In this document: positions 7,741 to 12,142 of the stretch, one piece after another | Numbering within the stretch: position 1 is the first letter of the stretch | Layout of the letters: every line of letters begins with the position of its first letter | From: Euperipatoides rowelli | Taxonomy: Eukaryota; Onychophora; Udeonychophora; Euonychophora; Peripatopsidae | Length of the DNA: 12,142 nt | Assembly: GCA_003024985.2 (NCBI GenBank) | Contig: PXIH01S0012851.1 | Strand: one strand, 5' to 3' | Notes under the pieces: generated by a model | Told to the model about the DNA's origin: nothing | The model's input: the letters and a program-made list of their open reading frames with translations, nothing else | Database searches by the model: none | Translations under genes and position numbers: made by a program

Positions 7741-9072
7741 ATCACTAGTAATGTTCAAAAATATAGAATAACTAAATACGAAGGAACTTAACAATTTTAT
7801 ATAGTCTACTGTATAATGTAAATAAGGTAAAATTATTTAATATGTTAGCATTGGTAGCATATCATTATCCCAATATATGAGGGTCTACACAAATAATAAT
7901 AGGGGTATTCCTGTTCCCCCAAGAAGGGTTGAGGGGCAGAATCCTGGGTAGGATAGGTTAGAAGCAAAGCTCCCTCCGAATAAAATAGTTGCTGCAAGAA
8001 TATGGTTGCATATTTCAAATTTCAAAATCCATGTGCTACAAACATTTTCTAGGGTAGGAGGGTCTAGGTTTTCTCCAATGCAATCCAGGGACATATCATG
8101 GTGGGGGATAGGAGACCAAGCCCCCTATATTTTTTTAGACAAATTTTTTTTATTTTAATTTACACAAATGGTTTTATCCATTCTGCAAGTAAGCACAAAA
8201 AATATAGATACAAATTCAAATTAAATAAAAGATTCTATGAAATAAAGATCATTTTTAAAAATAAATTATAAGAGAATTAATTCCTTAAAAATAAACAAAT
8301 TTTAAATCTAAATAATGAGCAAGTATAAATAATAGATTTTACTTCAAGATAATGAGACTCTTTTTTTTTTTTTTTAAAGAATTGTGTAATCTTCAACTTG
8401 TTTAATATCTTACATAATCTCATCATCCTTTTTTTTTTTTTTTTTGTAAGAAAATTCTTTAGAATAATCATCATTATGGTACCGGTATTTTTTTTTTTTT
8501 TCAGATATTTTTTTATTCACAAATTATGACAGGAAAATTAGTGAAAAATGTGTTGGAGTAATGACTACATAAATTTAAAAAAAAAAAGTTTTGTTTTGCT
8601 GCATGACTGTAAATTGATTAAAGTAAAAAAACAAAAGCAGATAGGCCTAGTTTAATTTAATGTAATCATTGGTAATAATTTAATAACTTTTTATATACAC
8701 TAGCCTATTTAAACAAAATTCAGGAAATATTAAAAATTATGGGTTTTAAGGCTGAAATTTGTGTAATTCCCGGTTTTCCGGATTCCGGGCAATATAGCAA
8801 CCTTCTGTAAGAATAATGTTAGTTTTTTTTAGTTTTTCGGGGAAGGGGGGGGGGTAGTTATTATGATCAAACATTGAAAGTATTTTTAATTTGAAAACAA
8901 GGACACATAGGGAGGCAGGAATACTTAACTTGACCATATCCTACCTTTAAAAAGGCAGCATATGGTCATATTTAAAAAAAAACATTAGAATTGGTTGAAC
9001 TATTGATCGCCTTTTATCATCTTTTGTTTAGTTTATTTATTTACAAAAATAACTTTTATATTTATAATTTAC
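7741..9072. other. AT-rich intron with a possible old repeat at 7875-8135
   Basis: 7875-8135 is less AT-rich, with G/C-run words such as GTTCCCCCAAGAAGGG, GGGTAGGAGGGTCTAGG and GGGGGATAGGAG...AGCCCCCTA, the last pair being partly self-complementary. It looks like an eroded interspersed repeat. A 69-codon minus-strand frame across it has no recognisable domain. The remainder holds T runs (about 8360-8375, 8429-8445, 8488-8501), a 10-base G run (8845-8854) and one TACCGGTA (about 8479). No gene seen. Confidence 0.4.
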
Positions 9073-9467
9073 AGAAGAAAACAGCCATTTCTAGACAGCA
9101 CACACTTTTCAGGATGAAAGTGATTAGCTTATTTAACATCAGAATTGTATGTCTTACAATTTTGACATACAATTCTGATGATACTAGGCATCAGATAATA
9201 TTATTATGGAAACAATTTTTATTTTAAATCAATAACCTGAGCTTAATAAGAATCAATAAGGCTTCAATTGTTGGCTTGTCAGTTGCGTGATTTTTTAGTT
9301 TTATTCATAACTGAAATCTGTGAGCCCCTTCCTAAAGATCATACAAATTGTGAAAGTATCTTGACCCTTGGAGGTTTTATCGCTTTGTCTATTGTTCTTT
9401 AATATTTAATAAATAATCTCTTTCGTCCTGAAAAGTGCACGCTGAATGGAAACTGCTGTTTTCTTCT
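9073..9467. repeat. 395-bp inverted-repeat (foldback/MITE-like) element
   Basis: The left arm starts AGAAGAAAACAGCCATTTCT (9073) and runs through CACTTTTCAGGATGAAAG (to 9120). The right arm, ending at 9467, is its reverse complement with few mismatches: CTTTCGTCCTGAAAAGTG (from 9420) through CTGCTGTTTTCTTCT. Similarity continues inward in weaker form (GATTA, TTATTTAA), giving arms of about 50-70 bases. No transposase lies inside. A clear target duplication was not seen, so superfamily is unassigned. Confidence 0.75.
9137..9180. repeat. Perfect 17-bp hairpin inside the foldback element
   Basis: CATCAGAATTGTATGTC (9137-9153) and GACATACAATTCTGATG (9164-9180) are perfect inverted arms around a 10-base loop, TTACAATTTT. 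The stem is too short for a typical animal microRNA precursor. It lies within the larger inverted repeat 9073-9467. Confidence 0.9.
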
Positions 9468-9642
9468 ACATTTTATATACTGTATGTAGGCTACTGACAC
9501 AAATTGAAGTTAACAGTAATTTTATATTAACAATTTTCTATTTACTTAAATATGTTATTTCATTGGTTTTGTATAACAACTGACCTATAAGACCACTAGT
9601 AAATAAATAATGTATGCTACGTCTTATGTAAACTAACACTAG

Positions 9643-9710
9643 ATATGCCTTTTACACACCATACACAGTACCGGTATATGCTTTTTACACACCATATGCA
9701 GTATATTGGT
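9643..9710. repeat. Two-copy tandem repeat, 33-bp period
   Basis: ATATGCCTTTTACACACCAT (9643 on) recurs as ATATGCTTTTTACACACCAT (9676 on). Each copy continues into CAGTA; the first then reads CCGGT and the second TATTGGT. Copies are similar but not identical, so the duplication is not recent. Confidence 0.75.
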
Positions 9711-11738
9711 TTACTATATAGGCCTACTGCATATTGTTTTATTTAGCCTATTTTGAAAAAAAAAGTCTAAATAAATATTTAACTAATTACTTAATATTTT
9801 TGGTTGTAATTGGGATCCACTGCTGCCACTGTTCTTGAAACTGGGAAATTTTGACTTGTGGAGATACTATAAACTTGAATGTTATCTGCTTGGTTAATGT
9901 AATGAAGAAAAAATAAAGAAACTGGAACCTGCAGGTAACTTAGATTAAAATCTAAACAAATTTTATTAGTCAACAAAATAAAAGGAAATAAATAAAAATT
10001 GGAACAAACAGAAACAGGGGTGGTACATACTCGTTGGATCGACATAAGCTAATCCAGCTAAAGAAATGCCAGATTTCTGCTTGCTGGAAAGGCATAAGCT
10101 AATTCCAACCAAGCAAGACAAAAGGCATTGATGGGGAGAAATGGTAATTTGGATATTATTGAACACACTCGATTAGAACCACGGTTAGAACTCCCTTGAT
10201 AGTAGCCTACAGGTAGACTTTATATGAATTATCCAAAGGTATTAGGAATATTATCTCTAGACCGTCATTTATTCATAGTGTTAAAAAATTTTTAAATGAA
10301 ACTTATTGCTATTTATAACTATGGATTTAGACAAGAAGGAGTGATGTTTGGTCACTGATGTTCTTTACTTTTTGCAATATGATGATATACTGTACATCTT
10401 GAATTTGTTTATTGGGAATTCCCTTGTTTAAATTGATTTTTGTTTTGATTGTTGTATTTTTACAAATTTTATTGTTGACAATTCCCTTTGTTTATGTATT
10501 TCTGTTATTTATGCAAGTATGTAAAGTAGATAACATGAATAAATTAGCATTAATCCGCACATGCAAGGAAGTTGATCAGATTATATGGGTATGGTATTTA
10601 CTGAACAGCCCTGCTCTGAATGGAAACAATACATGTTTCTATTTCGTAAATGCACACATTAATGTAACAATGAATAAAATATGATTTGTTATAATATAGC
10701 CTATATGCCACTTCTTGCTAAGTCTGTATTTTTATTTATATACTGGATAATACAGTGTTTTTATACAGTATAAATGAATAGACTGCTGTATATGTGTAGG
10801 CCTAATATTAGCCTACTCTACATGACAATAGTAAACTAATACTTTAGCCTATATTTATTTGAAATATTAAAAAAAAAAAAAATTGAACATTGCATCCAAA
10901 ATTTTTGTATTCATTTGGATTTTATGATGCTGGAGACTTGGCAGTATTGTTTGGGAAAGCAAATTGTTTCTTGGTGTGATTTTGCTCGATACCTTCATTA
11001 TTGGTTGTAAATTGTCATCAGAAAAGGTGGAATCTTGTTTTGGGATTTATTATTTTTCATGCAAGAAAAAAAAATGTTTCCCGATAGGCTACTGTAAATA
11101 CTTTAGCCTACATGCTTCCAAACATTGTAATCATTTTTAAGGCAAAAGATCTTAATTGAGGAAGTTTTTCTTGGATAAATAGGAATGTAGTCTACAGTAA
11201 ATACCTGTACTCTTTCGATATCCACTTTTAAAGACATTGAAAACAAATTAAACTCGGGCTGAACAGTTTCTTAAAATCATTAAAATGATTTTCAAACTCT
11301 TCTCGCAGATGACAAATTTTTGCAGCATATTGTTCAAAACATCGAGTAGAAAACTTAATTAGGGTTTTCAGCTGTTAGATAGGCAACTTTATTAATAAGA
11401 GAAATAGCAACTTTTTGATGGAATGAATTAAAAATATTAATCAGTAAATTGATTTGATGATGATCATCAGATACATTCCATTCCAATTGTCATTGTTTGA
11501 TTGAAAATACATTTTAAAAGAAAACTGCCTGAAACAAATAGATTTGTGCACCAGCTCTGATTATATTTGAAAACAGATTTATTAAAAATTCAACTGTCTG
11601 AGAACGATACATTTTGTATCAGCCCTGAAAGATACACACAACAAAAAAAACTGATTGATATAAATATCTATAGGCTATAGTAAGCTGAATTGAAAAGAAG
11701 TTTTTTTTTTTAAAAAATAAAAAAAAATTGAATTTGCC
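9711..11738. other. Intron, mostly AT-rich, no gene recognised
   Basis: 9800-10200 is somewhat less AT-rich and holds CATAAGCTAAT twice (10043 and 10093), but no domain is recognisable in the overlapping minus-strand frames (9791-10045, 9966-10166). A plus-strand frame at 10412-10684 encodes 90 residues with a hydrophobic first half; this is what T-rich DNA yields by chance. TAGGC(C)TA words resume (9487, 9719, 10202, 10697, 10797, 10810, 11085, 11104, 11671). I see no exon or structured RNA. Confidence 0.45.
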
Positions 11739-11848
11739 ATACTCCTGTAAGCGGGCAGCAATCAATGTTTTTTATTTTTTGTTGACAGGCCCACAAGATA
11801 GCATTTAGGGCCACATCCAGCCCAAGGGCCTAGTGTTTGAGACCCCTG
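11739..11848. mobile_element. hAT-like terminus, ending at 11848
   Basis: Read on the minus strand from 11848 the sequence begins CAGGGGTCTCAAACACTAGG and continues CCCTTGGGCTGGATGTGGCC, then GTGGGCCTGTCAAC. CAGGGGTCTCAAAC followed by GGGCC/GTGGCCC words is a familiar hAT terminal pattern in animals. The adjoining GTGTGGAT (11849-11856) would be the target duplication, but no second copy or opposite end was found, so the element is truncated or its start has decayed. Confidence 0.65.
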
Positions 11849-11853
11849 GTGTG

Positions 11854-11879
11854 GATTGTAGAAATCTTTTTCTACAATC
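11854..11879. repeat. 11-bp perfect hairpin next to the hAT end
   Basis: GATTGTAGAAA (11854-11864) and TTTCTACAATC (11869-11879) form a perfect stem with a four-base loop, TCTT. It starts six bases outside the hAT-like terminus. A run of T is present only within the stem, so it is not a bacterial-type terminator. Confidence 0.8.
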
Positions 11880-12142
11880 ACCACTGGGAGACAAGTTGGT
11901 GACATGTATGAAATAGTTTTAGCCTACCACATAAAGAGGCATGCTGATAACAGGATTAGACCTATCAATTTCACAAATTGACTATTGTAGATTCAGTTTC
12001 CCTATAGATGTGATGGATGATTCCACAGAAAGTGTTCCATAGTAGGTGAAATATAAAACATAAATATTTGGAATGATTTTAATGCTAATATATCCCTAAA
12101 TATCTATATTTTTCAAAACTAGTTATGATTTTAAGAAAATAA
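11880..12142. other. AT-rich intron at the window end
   Basis: No coding signal, splice-flanked exon or repeat family recognised, apart from one TAGCCTA word at about 11922. Confidence 0.5.

Larger units (their letters stand above)
2754..12142 (+). other. BTAF1 intron following the exon, at least 9.4 kb
   Basis: From the donor to the window end I found no sequence resembling the next conserved BTAF1 block (the HEAT-repeat region beginning like VLIYLRSANWDTR in vertebrates, from memory). The intron is therefore at least 9389 bases. It is filled with transposon remnants, inverted repeats and AT-rich sequence. Open frames of up to 90 codons occur, as expected by chance at this composition. Confidence 0.7.

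Noticed and set aside
7885-8094. 69-codon minus-strand frame over the GC-richer stretch
   Set aside because: No recognisable motif. The stretch looks like an eroded interspersed repeat with G/C-run words.
8845-8854. G-quadruplex or telomere-like signal
   Set aside because: A single homopolymer G run (like the one at 3220-3230) without the repeated G tracts and loops that would make a specific case.
9137-9180. microRNA precursor
   Set aside because: The stem is only 17 bp and perfectly paired, shorter than typical animal precursors, and it sits in a transposon-like inverted repeat.
10040-10110. tRNA-derived SINE or tRNA gene
   Set aside because: The repeated CATAAGCTAAT suggested structure, but no A-box and B-box pair or cloverleaf can be drawn.
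9791-10166. Two overlapping minus-strand frames of 84 and 66 codons
   Set aside because: No family resemblance and AT-driven composition; both lengths fit chance.
10412-10684. 90-codon plus-strand frame with hydrophobic N-terminal half
   Set aside because: With about 8% stop codons expected at this composition, roughly one frame this long is expected by chance in the window. No domain, codon bias or splice context supports it, and hydrophobicity follows from T-rich DNA.
2897-11848. One giant hAT element bounded by the termini at 2897 and 11848
   Set aside because: The ends belong to different-looking families (GTGTCAA plus GATC words against GTCTCAAAC plus GGCCC words) and the flanking eight bases do not match.

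Overview
This window is AT-rich (roughly 30% GC), intron-dominated animal DNA. The only securely recognisable coding sequence is one 124-base internal exon at 2630-2753 (+). It encodes the extreme N-terminus of the TBP-removing Snf2/Mot1-family ATPase BTAF1 (TAF172/Mot1). It has a good 3' splice site, a consensus 5' splice site (AAG|GTAAGT) and 41 full codons that closely match the animal BTAF1 N-terminus as I remember it. The organism is therefore a spliced, large-intron metazoan. The lineage is not decidable by eye; the hAT debris and the very frequent TAGGCTA/TAGGCCTA words suggest a fish or a marine invertebrate rather than a mammal, but this is a guess.

Layout: 1-2629 is the intron (or 5' flank plus intron) upstream of the exon. 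It carries a 21-bp tandem duplication, a well-preserved hAT-type MITE at 678-1003 and several short palindromes. I found no convincing first exon. 2754-12142 is the following intron, at least 9.4 kb long; I found no third exon. It holds several hAT-like termini (2897 onward, ending at 4042, ending at 11848), a candidate 3.2-kb hAT-like element (4512-7740), an exact 42-bp direct repeat (5279/5939), a compact foldback (6039-6143), a 395-bp inverted-repeat element (9073-9467), a 33-bp tandem duplication (9643-9710) and many homopolymer runs.

The most striking non-gene signal is a dispersed vocabulary of short, mostly self-complementary words: TAGGCTA/TAGCCTA/TAGGCCTA, TACTGTA/TACAGTA and TACCGGTA. 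The first group occurs about 40 times by eye, where base composition predicts only one or two. It is almost absent from about 5.23-8.64 kb. Several copies are joined head to head into perfect palindromes.

I see no bacterial-type operon, CRISPR array, rRNA or tRNA. All longer open frames apart from the one containing the exon are of a length expected by chance in DNA this AT-rich. I did not find a new multi-gene system. The items worth checking are the repeat structures listed as findings.
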